Positions 37,133 to 47,101 of a stretch of DNA of 64,000 nucleotides are shown piece by piece; the first letter of the stretch is position 1, and the number at the start of each line of letters is the position of its first letter. The position numbers and the translations under genes were made by a program. Source of the DNA: Streptococcus mitis. GTDB lineage: Bacteria > Bacillota > Bacilli > Lactobacillales > Streptococcaceae. Below the pieces are notes generated by a model that did not search any database, was not told where the DNA came from, and worked only from the letters and a program-made list of their open reading frames with translations. The stretch spans positions 62,001-126,000 of the forward strand of contig NZ_CABEHV010000004.1 in NCBI RefSeq assembly GCF_901542415.1, read 5' to 3'.

Positions 37133-38974
37133 ATGACAAAATTAAGAGAAGATATCCGTAACATTGCGATTATCGCCCACGTTGACCACGGTAAAACAAC
37201 CCTCGTTGACGAATTATTGAAACAATCAGAAACGCTTGATGCACGTACTGAATTGGCTGAGCGTGCTATGGACTCAAACGATATCGAAAAAGAGCGTGGA
37301 ATTACTATCCTTGCTAAAAATACAGCCGTTGCCTATAACGGAACTCGTATCAATATCATGGACACACCAGGACACGCGGACTTCGGTGGAGAAGTTGAGC
37401 GTATCATGAAAATGGTTGACGGTGTTGTTTTGGTCGTAGATGCCTACGAAGGAACAATGCCACAGACTCGTTTTGTATTGAAAAAAGCCTTGGAACAAGA
37501 CCTTGTCCCAATCGTGGTTGTTAACAAAATCGACAAACCATCAGCTCGCCCAGCTGAAGTAGTGGATGAAGTATTGGAACTTTTCATCGAGCTTGGTGCA
37601 GATGATGACCAGCTTGATTTCCCAGTAGTGTATGCTTCAGCGATCAACGGAACTTCTTCATTGTCAGATGATCCAGCTGACCAAGAAGCTACTATGTCAC
37701 CAATCTTTGACACAATTATCGACCATATCCCAGCTCCAGTAGATAACTCAGATGAGCCTTTGCAGTTCCAAGTGTCACTTTTGGACTACAATGACTTCGT
37801 TGGACGTATCGGTATCGGTCGTGTCTTCCGTGGTACTGTTAAGGTTGGGGACCAAGTTACCCTTTCTAAACTTGACGGCACAACTAAAAACTTCCGTGTT
37901 ACAAAACTCTTCGGTTTCTTTGGTTTGGAACGTCGTGAAATCCAAGAAGCAAAAGCAGGTGATTTGATTGCCGTTTCTGGTATGGAAGATATCTTTGTCG
38001 GTGAAACTATCACTCCGACAGATGCAGTTGAAGCTCTTCCAATCCTACACATCGATGAGCCAACTCTTCAAATGACTTTCTTGGTCAACAACTCACCATT
38101 TGCTGGTAAAGAAGGTAAATGGGTGACTTCTCGTAAGGTGGAAGAACGTTTGCAGGCAGAATTGCAAACAGACGTTTCCCTTCGTGTTGATCCAACTGAC
38201 TCTCCAGATAAATGGACTGTTTCAGGACGTGGAGAATTGCACTTGTCAATCCTTATCGAAACAATGCGTCGTGAGGGATATGAACTTCAAGTATCTCGTC
38301 CAGAAGTTATCGTAAAAGAAATCGACGGTGTTAAATGTGAGCCATTTGAACGTGTTCAAATCGACACTCCAGAAGAATACCAAGGGTCTGTTATCCAAAG
38401 CCTTTCTGAACGTAAGGGTGAAATGTTGGATATGATTTCAACTGGTAATGGTCAAACTCGTTTGGTCTTCCTTGTTCCAGCGCGTGGTTTGATTGGATAC
38501 TCAACTGAGTTCTTGTCAATGACTCGTGGTTACGGTATTATGAACCATACCTTCGACCAATACTTGCCATTGATTCCAGGGGAAATTGGTGGTCGTCACC
38601 GTGGTGCCCTTGTTTCTATCGATGCTGGTAAGGCTACAACTTACTCAATCATGTCTATCGAAGAACGTGGTACGATCTTTGTCAACCCAGGTACTGAGGT
38701 TTATGAAGGAATGATCATTGGTGAAAACTCTCGTGAGAACGACTTGACAGTTAACATCACTAAGGCTAAACAAATGACCAACGTTCGTTCAGCTACTAAG
38801 GACCAAACAGCTGTTATCAAGACACCTCGTATCTTGACACTTGAAGAATCTCTTGAGTTCTTGAACGACGATGAGTACATGGAAGTAACTCCTGAGTCTA
38901 TCCGTTTGCGTAAACAAATCCTTAACAAAGCAGAGCGTGAGAAAGCTAACAAGAAGAAAAAATCAGCTGAATAA
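37133..38974 (+). CDS. typA: Ribosome-binding GTPase TypA/BipA
   Basis: TypA is an EF-G-like GTPase needed for ribosome assembly and growth under stress. The start ATG 37133 follows AGAGGAAAT and gives the usual N-terminus [18 protein letters not shown]. The P-loop is [11 protein letters not shown], followed by [20 protein letters not shown] and NKID. The C-terminal BipA-specific region ends in a basic tail. Length of 613 residues is normal. An upstream in-frame codon (37112) lies too near the promoter. Confidence 0.95.
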   Translation: MTKLREDIRNIAIIAHVDHGKTTLVDELLKQSETLDARTELAERAMDSNDIEKERGITILAKNTAVAYNGTRINIMDTPGHADFGGEVERIMKMVDGVVLVVDAYEGTMPQTRFVLKKALEQDLVPIVVVNKIDKPSARPAEVVDEVLELFIELGADDDQLDFPVVYASAINGTSSLSDDPADQEATMSPIFDTIIDHIPAPVDNSDEPLQFQVSLLDYNDFVGRIGIGRVFRGTVKVGDQVTLSKLDGTTKNFRVTKLFGFFGLERREIQEAKAGDLIAVSGMEDIFVGETITPTDAVEALPILHIDEPTLQMTFLVNNSPFAGKEGKWVTSRKVEERLQAELQTDVSLRVDPTDSPDKWTVSGRGELHLSILIETMRREGYELQVSRPEVIVKEIDGVKCEPFERVQIDTPEEYQGSVIQSLSERKGEMLDMISTGNGQTRLVFLVPARGLIGYSTEFLSMTRGYGIMNHTFDQYLPLIPGEIGGRHRGALVSIDAGKATTYSIMSIEERGTIFVNPGTEVYEGMIIGENSRENDLTVNITKAKQMTNVRSATKDQTAVIKTPRILTLEESLEFLNDDEYMEVTPESIRLRKQILNKAEREKANKKKKSAE

Positions 38975-38993
38975 GAGCTAGAAAGAGATAAAG

Positions 38994-39248
38994 ATGGTTT
39001 ATTTAATCATAGGACTCCTCTTATTACTACTCTATGTATTTGCGACACCAGAAAGCATTAAAGGGACAGTCAATATCGTCCTTGTCGTCTTTGCTTTCGT
39101 AGCACTCTTGATTTTACTCATGCTGTCTGTTCTGCAAATCTTTCAGCTACCGACAGAATTTTTTATCGCAATCGCCATGCTCTTCCTAGCATACTTTAGC
39201 TTGCGAGATATTACCCTCATGTCGGTTAGTAAAAACAAAAGAAGATAA
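38994..39248 (+). CDS. DUF3165 family membrane protein
   Basis: An 84-residue, very hydrophobic protein with about three membrane segments and a basic tail KNKRR. The family is restricted to streptococci and unstudied, as I recall. It lies 19 nt after typA with an AGAAAGAGA site and ends at a terminator, so it shares the typA transcript. Confidence 0.75.
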   Translation: MVYLIIGLLLLLLYVFATPESIKGTVNIVLVVFAFVALLILLMLSVLQIFQLPTEFFIAIAMLFLAYFSLRDITLMSVSKNKRR

Positions 39249-39274
39249 AAAGAGAGTTTTAGCTCTCTTTTTGC
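39248..39274 (+). terminator. Intrinsic terminator after the DUF3165 gene
   Basis: AAAAGAGAG pairs with CTCTCTTTT around a TTTTAG loop and runs into T. Confidence 0.8.
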
Positions 39275-39362
39275 TTGTTAGAATGCTGAATATGAGCATT
39301 TTCGTTTAGAATTATTTCCATAAAAATGGTAAAATAGTAAGAGTAGAAATGGAGTTCGAGAC

Positions 39363-40715
39363 ATGAAAGTAATAGATCAATTTAAAAATAAGAAAGTCCT
39401 TGTTTTAGGTTTGGCCAAGTCTGGTGAATCTGCAGCTCGTTTGTTGGATAAACTAGGTGCTATTGTGACAGTAAATGACGGGAAACCATTCGAGGACAAT
39501 CCAGCTGCGCAAAGTTTGCTGGAAGAAGGGATCAAAGTTATCACAGGTGGCCATCCTTTGGAACTCTTGGATGAAGAGTTTGCCCTTATGGTGAAAAATC
39601 CAGGTATCCCTTACAGCAATCCCATGATTGAAAAGGCTTTGGCCAAGGGAATTCCAGTCTTGACCGAGGTGGAATTGGCTTACTTGATTTCTGAAGCGCC
39701 AATTATCGGTATCACAGGTTCGAACGGTAAAACAACCACAACGACCATGATTGGGGAAGTTTTGACTGCTGCTGGACAACATGGTCTTTTATCAGGGAAT
39801 ATCGGCTATCCAGCTAGTCAAGTGGCCCAAACTGCGTCAGATAAGGACACGCTTGTTATGGAACTTTCTTCTTTCCAACTCATGGGCGTTCAAGAATTCC
39901 ATCCTGAGATTGCGGTTATTACCAACCTCATGCCAACTCATATCGATTATCATGGTTCTTTTGAGGAATATGTAGCAGCCAAGTGGAATATCCAGAACAA
40001 GATGACAACAGCTGATTTCCTTGTCTTGAACTTTAACCAAGACTTAGCAAAAGAATTGGCTACCAAAACACAAGCTACCCTTGTACCATTCTCAACACTT
40101 GAAAAGGTTGATGGAGCTTATCTGGAAGATGGTCAACTCTACTTCCGTGGGGAAGTAGTCATGGAAGCGAATGAAATCGGAGTTCCAGGTAGCCACAATG
40201 TGGAAAATGCCCTTGCGACAATTGCTGTAGCCAAGCTTCGTGGTGTTGATAACCAAACCATCAAAGAAACTCTTTCAGCCTTTGGTGGTGTCAAACACCG
40301 TCTCCAATTTGTGGATGAAATCAAGGGTGTCAAATTCTATAATGATAGCAAGTCAACCAATATCTTGGCTACTCAAAAAGCCTTGTCAGGATTTGACAAC
40401 AGCAAGGTCATTTTGATTGCAGGTGGTTTGGACCGTGGCAATGAGTTTGACGAATTGGTTCCAGACATTACTGGACTTAAGAAGATGGTCATCCTCGGTC
40501 AGTCTGCCGAACGTGTCAAACGGGCAGCAGACAAGGCTGGTGTGGCTTATGTGGATGCGACCGATATTGCAGATGCGACCCGCAAGGCCTATGAGCTAGC
40601 GACTCAAGGAGATGTAGTCCTTCTCAGTCCTGCCAATGCCAGCTGGGATATGTATGCTAACTTTGAAGTACGTGGCGACCTCTTTATCGACACAGTAGCG
40701 GAGTTAAAGGAATAA
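39363..40715 (+). CDS. murD: UDP-N-acetylmuramoylalanine-D-glutamate ligase
   Basis: MurD adds D-glutamate to UDP-MurNAc-L-Ala in peptidoglycan synthesis. The ATP loop is [14 protein letters not shown] (about residues 117-130), followed by the Mur ligase signatures [28 protein letters not shown] and YNDSKSTN. The length of 450 residues is normal. It is one base from murG, with overlapping translation signals, in the classic streptococcal murD-murG-divIB cluster. Confidence 0.95.
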   Translation: MKVIDQFKNKKVLVLGLAKSGESAARLLDKLGAIVTVNDGKPFEDNPAAQSLLEEGIKVITGGHPLELLDEEFALMVKNPGIPYSNPMIEKALAKGIPVLTEVELAYLISEAPIIGITGSNGKTTTTTMIGEVLTAAGQHGLLSGNIGYPASQVAQTASDKDTLVMELSSFQLMGVQEFHPEIAVITNLMPTHIDYHGSFEEYVAAKWNIQNKMTTADFLVLNFNQDLAKELATKTQATLVPFSTLEKVDGAYLEDGQLYFRGEVVMEANEIGVPGSHNVENALATIAVAKLRGVDNQTIKETLSAFGGVKHRLQFVDEIKGVKFYNDSKSTNILATQKALSGFDNSKVILIAGGLDRGNEFDELVPDITGLKKMVILGQSAERVKRAADKAGVAYVDATDIADATRKAYELATQGDVVLLSPANASWDMYANFEVRGDLFIDTVAELKE

Positions 40716-40716
40716 T

Positions 40717-41775
40717 ATGAAAAAAATTGTCTTTACAGGTGGGGGGACGGTTGGACATGTTACCCTCAACCTTTTGTTGATGCCCAAGTTCATCGAAGAT
40801 GGCTGGGAAGTCCACTATATCGGGGACAAGCGTGGTATCGAACACCAAGAAATCCTCAAGTCGGGTTTAGATGTCACCTTCCATTCCATTGCGACTGGCA
40901 AATTGCGTCGCTATTTCTCTTGGCAAAATATGCTGGACGTCTTCAAAGTTGGCTGGGGAATTGTCCAATCGCTCTTTATCATGTTACGACTTCGTCCACA
41001 GGCCCTTTTTTCAAAGGGAGGCTTTGTCTCTGTGCCACCTGTTATCGCTGCGCGTGTGTCAGGAGTGCCTGTCTTTATTCACGAATCTGACCTGTCTATG
41101 GGCTTGGCCAATAAAATCGCTTATAAATTTGCGACTAAGATGTATTCAACCTTTGAGCAAGCTTCAAGTTTGTCTAAGGTCGAGCATGTGGGAGCAGTGA
41201 CAAAGGTTTCAGACCAAAAAACTCCAGAACCAGATGAATTGGTAGATATTCAAACCCACTTTAATCCCCAATTGCCAACTATATTGTTTGTCGGTGGTTC
41301 TGCGGGCGCTCGTGTCTTTAACCAATTGGTGACAGACCATAAGAAAGAACTGACAGAGCGCTACAATATTATTAATCTAACTGGAGATTCTAGCTTGAAT
41401 GAGTTGAGTCAAAATCTCTTTCGTGTTGACTATGTGACCAATCTCTATCAACCCTTGATGGAATTGGCTGATATTGTTGTGACACGAGGTGGTGCCAATA
41501 CGATTTTTGAGCTCTTAGCCATGGCAAAATTGCATGTTATTGTGCCACTTGGTCGTGAAGCTAGTCGTGGAGATCAGATTGAGAACGCAGCCTACTTTGT
41601 AAAAAAAGGCTATGCAGAAGAGCTTCAAGAAAGCGATTTGACCTTGGACAGTTTAGAAGAGAAGCTTTCTCACTTACTAAGTCATAAGGAAGAATACAAA
41701 GCTAAGATGAAGGCTTCTAAGGAATTGAAATCTCTAGCAGATTTTTATCAATTGTTGAAAAAAGATTTATCATAA
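40717..41775 (+). CDS. murG: Lipid II synthase MurG
   Basis: MurG transfers GlcNAc from UDP-GlcNAc to lipid I at the inner membrane face. The glycine-rich N-terminus is [14 protein letters not shown]; in other bacteria this reads GGTxGHxxP. The UDP-binding region [14 protein letters not shown] is conserved. The length of 352 residues is normal. It is immediately after murD and 9 nt before divIB. Confidence 0.95.
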   Translation: MKKIVFTGGGTVGHVTLNLLLMPKFIEDGWEVHYIGDKRGIEHQEILKSGLDVTFHSIATGKLRRYFSWQNMLDVFKVGWGIVQSLFIMLRLRPQALFSKGGFVSVPPVIAARVSGVPVFIHESDLSMGLANKIAYKFATKMYSTFEQASSLSKVEHVGAVTKVSDQKTPEPDELVDIQTHFNPQLPTILFVGGSAGARVFNQLVTDHKKELTERYNIINLTGDSSLNELSQNLFRVDYVTNLYQPLMELADIVVTRGGANTIFELLAMAKLHVIVPLGREASRGDQIENAAYFVKKGYAEELQESDLTLDSLEEKLSHLLSHKEEYKAKMKASKELKSLADFYQLLKKDLS

Positions 41776-41784
41776 GGAAAGTAA

Positions 41785-43038
41785 ATGTCAAAAGATAAGA
41801 AAAAAGAGGGCAAAGAAATCCTCGAAGAATTTAAAGAGTTATCAGAATGGCAGAAACGAAACCAGGAATATCTAAAAAAGAAGGCTGAGGAAGAGGCGGC
41901 CCTAGCTGAGGAGAAGGAAAAGGAAAGACAAGCTCGAATGGCTTCAAAATCTGAAAAGTCAGATGCAACCGAGGAGCAAGAGAGTGAATCTGATCCAAAA
42001 GACTCAAAATCAGCTAAGGATGATACTGAAGAAAAAGTAGAAGAGTCAGAAGACGTCAAAAAAGAAGTATCTAAAGAAGAACAAAAGTCTAAAAAGACAG
42101 AGAAAGAGGATAAACGGGATAAAAAGGCAGAGAAAAAGCCTGTAAAGGAAAAACCGGTCAAACCGAAAATTCCAGGAGTTCATATCTGGCGGGCTATCTC
42201 GATTTTGTTTCTCAGTCTGATTTTATTGGTTGTCTCTGCTTATTTGCTTAGTCCTTATGCGACCATGAAGGATATTCGTGTTGAGGGAACAGTGCAAACT
42301 ACAGCTGATGATATTCGACAGGCTTCAGGCATTCAGGATTCGGATTATACGATTAACCTTCTGCTAGATAAGACAAAATATGAAGAGCAGATCAAGTCTA
42401 ACTATTGGGTTGAATCAGCTCAGCTTGTCTATCAATTTCCAACCAAGTTTACTATCAAGGTTAAGGAATATGATATTGTGGCCTACTATGTTTCTGGAGA
42501 AAGTCATTATCCAATCCTTTCAAGCGGTCAGCTTGAGACCAGTGCGGTAAGTTTGGTGAGTCTGCCAGAAACTTATTTATCAGTTCTCTTTAATGACAGC
42601 GAACAAATCAAGACCTTTACGTCAGAACTTGCTCAAATTAGTCCAGAACTCAAGTCTGCTATCCAAAAGGTAGAATTAGCCCCAAGCAAGGTGACTTCAG
42701 ATTTAATTCGATTGACGATGAATGATTCGGACGAGGTCTTGGTTCCCCTTTCTGAAATGAGTAAGAAATTGCCTTATTATAGTAAGATTAAGCCACAATT
42801 GTCAGAACCGAGTGTGATTGACATGGAAGCTGGAATTTACAGCTACACAGTGGCGGATAAATTAATTATGGAGGCTGAGGAAAAAGCCAAACAAGAGGCT
42901 AAAGAAGCTGAGAAGAAACAGAAAGAGGAAGAGAAGAAAAGACTGGAAGAACAGCAGAATAAATTGGAAGAAGAGAAGAAAAAATTGGAGGAAGAGGGCA
43001 ATCAAAACCAAACGACCCGACGTTCATCGCGCCGCTAG
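41785..43038 (+). CDS. divIB: Cell division protein DivIB/FtsQ
   Basis: DivIB is a bitopic divisome protein working with DivIC and FtsL. The 417-residue sequence has a long charged cytoplasmic N-terminus (to about 130), a membrane helix at about 136-154, then the POTRA domain beginning MKDIRVEGTVQ and the beta domain. The C-terminus is a charged helical tail with many K and E. The start ATG follows AAGGAAAG. The layout is as expected for streptococci. Confidence 0.93.
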   Translation: MSKDKKKEGKEILEEFKELSEWQKRNQEYLKKKAEEEAALAEEKEKERQARMASKSEKSDATEEQESESDPKDSKSAKDDTEEKVEESEDVKKEVSKEEQKSKKTEKEDKRDKKAEKKPVKEKPVKPKIPGVHIWRAISILFLSLILLVVSAYLLSPYATMKDIRVEGTVQTTADDIRQASGIQDSDYTINLLLDKTKYEEQIKSNYWVESAQLVYQFPTKFTIKVKEYDIVAYYVSGESHYPILSSGQLETSAVSLVSLPETYLSVLFNDSEQIKTFTSELAQISPELKSAIQKVELAPSKVTSDLIRLTMNDSDEVLVPLSEMSKKLPYYSKIKPQLSEPSVIDMEAGIYSYTVADKLIMEAEEKAKQEAKEAEKKQKEEEKKRLEEQQNKLEEEKKKLEEEGNQNQTTRRSSRR

Positions 43039-43081
43039 GTTTAGCTTTTCTCCTATAGCTCTTTAGTGACCAAGTTTTTAC

Positions 43082-43110
43082 TTGACAAGCGCTAGTAGAA
43101 ATAATAGAAT
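43082..43110 (+). promoter_or_regulatory. Promoter of the pyrFE transcript
   Basis: The -35 TTGACA (43082-43087) is 17 nt from TAGAAT (43105-43110), just upstream of the pyr leader. Confidence 0.75.
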
Positions 43111-43122
43111 AATAGAAAACCT

Positions 43123-43222
43123 TTAAAGCAGTCCAGAGAGGCAGCTAAGGTTAGACGGTGAAAGGGTGGAGACTACCCATTTTTCGTGGAACCTTGCTGT
43201 TGGCAGGTTCCTTTTTTCGTGG
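43123..43222 (+). promoter_or_regulatory. PyrR-type attenuator leader
   Basis: The segment AGTCCAGAGAGGCAGCTAAG (43130-43149) is the PyrR-binding anti-antiterminator motif known from pyr leaders of Bacillus and lactic bacteria. A terminator follows: GGAACCTTGC / GGCAGGTTCC (43188-43210) and then a T run. PyrR with UMP would favour termination, so pyrimidine excess lowers pyrF-pyrE expression. pyrR itself is not in the window. Confidence 0.85.
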
Positions 43223-43270
43223 CTTCTGTTGGCCAGACTCTCTCACTAGCAAAGGTAGAAGGAGAAACCT

Positions 43271-43972
43271 ATGCGAGAACATCGTCCAGTCATTGCTCTT
43301 GATTTTCCTAGTTTTGAGGCGGTCAAGGAATTTTTAGCTCATTTCCCAGCAGAAGAAAGCCTTTATCTCAAGGTAGGGATGGAGCTTTATTACGCAGCGG
43401 GTCCTGAGATTGTGTCTTACTTGAAAGGTCTGGGTCACAGCGTCTTTCTTGATCTCAAACTTCATGACATTCCCAATACAGTCAAATCAGCCATGAAGGT
43501 CTTGTCTCAGCTTGGTGTCGATATGACCAATGTTCATGCGGCTGGTGGTGTAGAGATGATGAAGGCTGCGCGTGAAGGTCTTGGAAGCCAAGCCAAATTG
43601 ATTGCCGTCACTCAGCTGACATCAACATCGGAATCCCAGATGCAGGATTTTCAAAATATCCAAACCAGTCTGCAAGAGTCTGTGATCCACTATGCCAAGA
43701 AGACAGCTGAAGCTGGCTTGGATGGTGTCGTTTGCTCGGCTCAGGAAGTACAAGTCATCAAGCAGGCCACCAATCCAGATTTTATCTGTCTGACACCGGG
43801 CATTCGTCCAGCAGGTGCTGCAGTTGGAGACCAAAAACGCGTGATGACGCCAGCGGATGCCTATCAAATCGGTAGTGACTATATCGTGGTGGGACGTCCC
43901 ATTACCCAAGCTGAGGATCCTGTTGCAGCTTACCATGTCATCAAGGATGAATGGACACAGGACTGGAATTAA
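43271..43972 (+). CDS. pyrF: Orotidine 5'-phosphate decarboxylase
   Basis: PyrF makes UMP from OMP. The 233-residue protein has the catalytic block [16 protein letters not shown] (about residues 58-73) with the D-K-D array, and TPGIRPAG and [11 protein letters not shown] for phosphate binding. The ATG follows AGAAGGAGAAAC. It is regulated by the PyrR leader upstream and is followed by pyrE after 33 nt. Confidence 0.95.
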   Translation: MREHRPVIALDFPSFEAVKEFLAHFPAEESLYLKVGMELYYAAGPEIVSYLKGLGHSVFLDLKLHDIPNTVKSAMKVLSQLGVDMTNVHAAGGVEMMKAAREGLGSQAKLIAVTQLTSTSESQMQDFQNIQTSLQESVIHYAKKTAEAGLDGVVCSAQEVQVIKQATNPDFICLTPGIRPAGAAVGDQKRVMTPADAYQIGSDYIVVGRPITQAEDPVAAYHVIKDEWTQDWN

Positions 43973-44005
43973 AGAACTAGATTAGAAAAATAAAAGGAGA
44001 ATACC

Positions 44006-44638
44006 ATGACACTTGCTAAAGATATCGCTAGCCACCTCTTGAAAATTCAAGCCGTTTACCTCAAACCAGAAGAGCCTTTCACTTGGGCATCTGGTATCAA
44101 GTCACCGATTTATACTGATAATCGTGTGACACTAGCCTATCCAGAAACTCGTACTCTCATTGAAAATGGTTTTGTAGATGCTATCAAAGAAGCCTTTCCT
44201 GAGGTTGAAGGGATTGCAGGAACTGCGACAGCTGGGATTCCACACGGAGCTATCATTGCTGATAAGATGAATCTGCCATTTGCCTACATCCGTAGCAAAC
44301 CAAAAGACCACGGAGCCGGTAACCAAATCGAAGGCCGCGTAGCTCAGGGTCAAAAAATGGTAGTGGTTGAAGACCTTATTTCAACAGGTGGTTCTGTTCT
44401 TGAAGCAGTAGCAGCTGCTAAACGAGAAGGAGCAGATGTGCTTGGAGTTGTAGCGATTTTCAGTTACCAATTGCCAAAAGCAGATAAGAACTTCTCAGAC
44501 GCAGGTGTCAAACTTGTGACGCTTTCTAACTACAGTGAACTCATCCACCTAGCCCAAGAAGAAGGCTATATCACACCAGAAGGTCTCGACCTTCTAAAAC
44601 GCTTTAAAGAAGACCAAGAAAATTGGCAAGATGCTTAA
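44006..44638 (+). CDS. pyrE: Orotate phosphoribosyltransferase
   Basis: PyrE joins orotate to PRPP to make OMP. The 210-residue protein has the orotate site [12 protein letters not shown] and the PRPP loop [18 protein letters not shown] (about 119-136). AAAGGAGAATACC precedes the ATG. It completes UMP synthesis with pyrF and shares its leader. Confidence 0.95.
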   Translation: MTLAKDIASHLLKIQAVYLKPEEPFTWASGIKSPIYTDNRVTLAYPETRTLIENGFVDAIKEAFPEVEGIAGTATAGIPHGAIIADKMNLPFAYIRSKPKDHGAGNQIEGRVAQGQKMVVVEDLISTGGSVLEAVAAAKREGADVLGVVAIFSYQLPKADKNFSDAGVKLVTLSNYSELIHLAQEEGYITPEGLDLLKRFKEDQENWQDA

Positions 44639-44644
44639 GACATA

Positions 44645-44685
44645 GAAAATCAGGTAGTCACTAGGATTACCTGATTTTGTTTTTA
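44645..44685. terminator. Bidirectional terminator after pyrE
   Basis: AAAATCAGGTA and TACCTGATTTT form a perfect 11-bp stem with T and A runs, between convergent genes. Confidence 0.85.
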
Positions 44686-44688
44686 ATA

Positions 44689-45312
44689 CTAAAGTTGAGC
44701 GATAACTTCCTCAGTTGTCAAAACTTGGTTGGCAATGTAGCCGTAGTTTGTTAGTGCAGCTTGGTAGGCTTCTTCACCTGGAGCACCGACAGCATCGTTA
44801 ACAACAATGACATTGTAACCTAATTCTATGAGTTCACGCATGTGTGAATCCACGCAGAGATTAGCATTCATACCAGCCAAGATGACGGTGTCGATACCAT
44901 TTTTGCGGAGTTGAAGGTTAAGGTCGTTGCTTTCTGGGCCAAAGATTTTATGTCCGTTGACAACAATAGTATCTTCATCCAAAAATGGTTTAATCTCTTC
45001 AATCATATCTGCTCCAGAGCCTTCTGGAATTGCTGAATACTGGCTATCACGCCAAAACATTTCGTTTTCAATCATCATCGTTTCACCAGCAGCTTTAAAT
45101 TGCCACTTGTGATCGTGTGGATAGAAGTAGTGCGGTGAGATAAAACGCTTGTAGCCACGCTCTTGAGCAAGAGCGAAAAGCTTTGTCAGATTTTCAATAG
45201 TATTAACTTTTTCAAGAACGTCTTTAGTTGCTCCGAATCCTTTACCAGGATGTTTTAGGAATTCAACTTGTGGGTCTGTGATAACAAATGCGACATTTTT
45301 CTGATTGAACAT
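44689..45312 (-). CDS. Isochorismatase-like cysteine hydrolase
   Basis: The 207-residue protein has the family triad: Asp in VITDPQVEFL, Lys within VVNGHKIFGPESN and the nucleophile Cys in LAGMNANLCVDSHMRELIE. Members include nicotinamidases and isochorismatases; an N-carbamoyl or pyrazinamide-like substrate cannot be told from sequence. The start is 45312 with AGGAGGAAC upstream. It is divergent from a TetR regulator, whose likely operator overlaps this gene's promoter. Confidence 0.88.
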   Translation of the reverse strand: MFNQKNVAFVITDPQVEFLKHPGKGFGATKDVLEKVNTIENLTKLFALAQERGYKRFISPHYFYPHDHKWQFKAAGETMMIENEMFWRDSQYSAIPEGSGADMIEEIKPFLDEDTIVVNGHKIFGPESNDLNLQLRKNGIDTVILAGMNANLCVDSHMRELIELGYNVIVVNDAVGAPGEEAYQAALTNYGYIANQVLTTEEVIAQL

Positions 45313-45403
45313 GAGGTTCCTCCTAATATGATTTGATTAACAGCCAATAGGAATTTAGACTGTTAGTTTGATGATTTTCCAAATGGTAGTTTTAGTTATA
45401 TAC

Positions 45404-45424
45404 TGACCATTCGGTACAATTATA
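45404..45424 (-). promoter_or_regulatory. Promoter of cysteine hydrolase gene with inverted-repeat operator
   Basis: On the minus strand TATAAT (45419-45424) is followed at once by TGTACCGAATGGTCA (45404-45418), an imperfect palindrome GTACC/GGTCA. The position suits repression by the neighbouring TetR regulator. Confidence 0.5.
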
Positions 45425-45566
45425 ATAACATCTAAAATTGAATTTGTAAATTAATTTGCTCAGAACAAAAAATTTTAATGATAAAACAGTGGCAAAAGGA
45501 GGTGGTTTCAATTGTTTGGTCTCAGACTCTGAATCTGCTATAATAGGAAAAAAGAGAGGTGAGTAG

Positions 45567-46127
45567 ATGAGCGTTAAAGAGCGTATTTTACAAAGTGCTG
45601 AGGAATTGATTTATCAGAAGGGTTATGTGGCCACCTCCATCAGTGACATCATGGAGGCAGCTGATGTTGGCAAGGGACAGCTTTATTATTATTTCAAATC
45701 TAAGAAGGAAATTGGTTTGACGGTCATTCAAGATATTTTAGCAAAGTGGCGAAAAGAGCTTTTTGAAGATATTTTTGAAGCAGACAAGTCTGACAGTGAC
45801 AAGTTTTCGGATATGATTGACTGGGTTTGTCAATTTCATGAAAGTCAGACGGTCTTTTATGGTTGCCCAATTGGTAATCTGATTGTGGAATTGTCCACAG
45901 AAGATGAGAACTTCCGCTGTCCTCTCAATGATTTTATGACCCAATGGACAGAGAAGTTAGCCAGCCTCTTGCAAGACCTGCATGCTGACTGGTCAGAAGA
46001 GCGGGCGCAGTTGCAGGCCCGTCAAGTCATCTCCAGTATTCAAGGCAGCATTGTCATTCTCAAAGTCAGCCAAGACATCCAAGTTTTAGAAAATAATATG
46101 ACGGATTTGAAAAAGAATTATTGTTAA
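45567..46127 (+). CDS. TetR-family regulator, NemR-like
   Basis: The 186-residue protein has an N-terminal HTH: GYVATSISDIMEAADVGKGQ followed by LYYYFKSKKEIG. The effector domain contains FYGCPIGNLIVELS; a cysteine in this place is used for electrophile sensing in NemR-type regulators. The ATG follows GAGGTGAG. It is divergent from the cysteine hydrolase gene and probably controls it. The inducer is unknown; a reactive electrophile is inference. Confidence 0.85.
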   Translation: MSVKERILQSAEELIYQKGYVATSISDIMEAADVGKGQLYYYFKSKKEIGLTVIQDILAKWRKELFEDIFEADKSDSDKFSDMIDWVCQFHESQTVFYGCPIGNLIVELSTEDENFRCPLNDFMTQWTEKLASLLQDLHADWSEERAQLQARQVISSIQGSIVILKVSQDIQVLENNMTDLKKNYC

Positions 46128-46184
46128 TTTTTAGCCGAAGAATTAAAAGTATGTTAATTTATGGATTGTGGTTAAGAGGTAAGA

Positions 46185-46941
46185 ATGACAACAGATATTA
46201 AAACTGAAATTGGTCATAGAGTAAGACAGGAACGTGAACGTCACAAATTGATGAGAGAAGAGGTCTGTGGACAGAAGCTGACTTAATAATCAAACAGCTG
46301 ATGCGTACTGAGCTTGGGCAATCCTTGCCAACAATTACTAAGTTACAATATTTATCTAAGCGATTAGAAGTTCCGATAGATACTTTTCTTGAAAATAAAG
46401 AACTAGCTCTTCCTGAGGAAGAGTTGCTGAGTCTAGACTTGATTGAAAGAATATTAGACTTGATAAGAACAGGGACAGGTAGTTTCGCTGAAGATATTTT
46501 TGATGATTATTTTAAGCAAGTAACACTAAAGCAAGTTTACACATTCAATGATTTACTATTAATTGATTATTTTGCTATGCAATGTCAAGACTTGATTTAT
46601 AGAAGAGAGCATTAGATGATTTTCGGATTAAGTTGTTGAAACAGCAATTAGTTAGTGATGAAATGTATAATGTAGAGCTACTATCAGTTCTTTGTGCCAT
46701 AGCGGTTGTTTATGTTGTTCATAATGACTATAAACATATGATATCTCTAGTAAAAAAGATGAATGAAATTTTATCAGTAACAACGTTGCAAGTCTATAAA
46801 CCTGGAATTTCAGTATTTGAAGCTAAGTGCTATCTTTATTTTGAAAATGATAAAAATAAAGCAAAGGAACTTTATCACTCAGCAACTATACTAGCTGAAC
46901 AATTTGATGATAAAGTATTAGAAAATGAAAAGATTATTTGA
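46185..46941 (+). pseudogene. PlcR/Rgg-like XRE-TPR regulator with two frameshifts
   Basis: The first frame starts MTTDIKTEIGHRVRQERER and fits an N-terminal XRE domain, but stops at TAA (46284-46286) after CGQKLT. From about 46274 another frame reads EADLIIKQLMRTELGQSLPT, the next HTH part, and runs to TAG 46613-46615. A third frame from about 46606 reads RALDDFRIKLLKQQL and the TPR-like region to TGA at 46939-46941. Each join needs one base added, at about 46271-46273 and 46600-46611. The combined product of about 250 residues is slightly short for the family. It was probably a quorum-sensing type regulator that takes a short peptide signal. Confidence 0.8.
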
Positions 46942-47069
46942 ATTTCCATAACTTAAGAAAGTTCATCATTTTTAATTATCGCTGTAAAATGATTGAAAGT
47001 ATGAAATTTCCAAACAAAATATTTGAAAAATTTTGAAAAAAGAGTTAGAATATTTTTTGTAATATACAA

Positions 47070-47083
47070 AGTAAACGCTTACT
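47070..47083 (+). promoter_or_regulatory. cre-like palindrome before lctO
   Basis: AGTAAACGCTTACT is a near-perfect palindrome close to the CcpA consensus, 19 nt before the ATG. CcpA control of lactate oxidase is likely but not shown. Confidence 0.5.
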
Positions 47084-47101
47084 TATCTAGGAGGGCATTT
47101 T

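Noticed and set aside
41748..42161. Serine/phenylalanine-rich minus-strand frame opposite divIB
   Set aside because: It is the complement of the K/E-rich N-terminal tail of DivIB and has no start signals.
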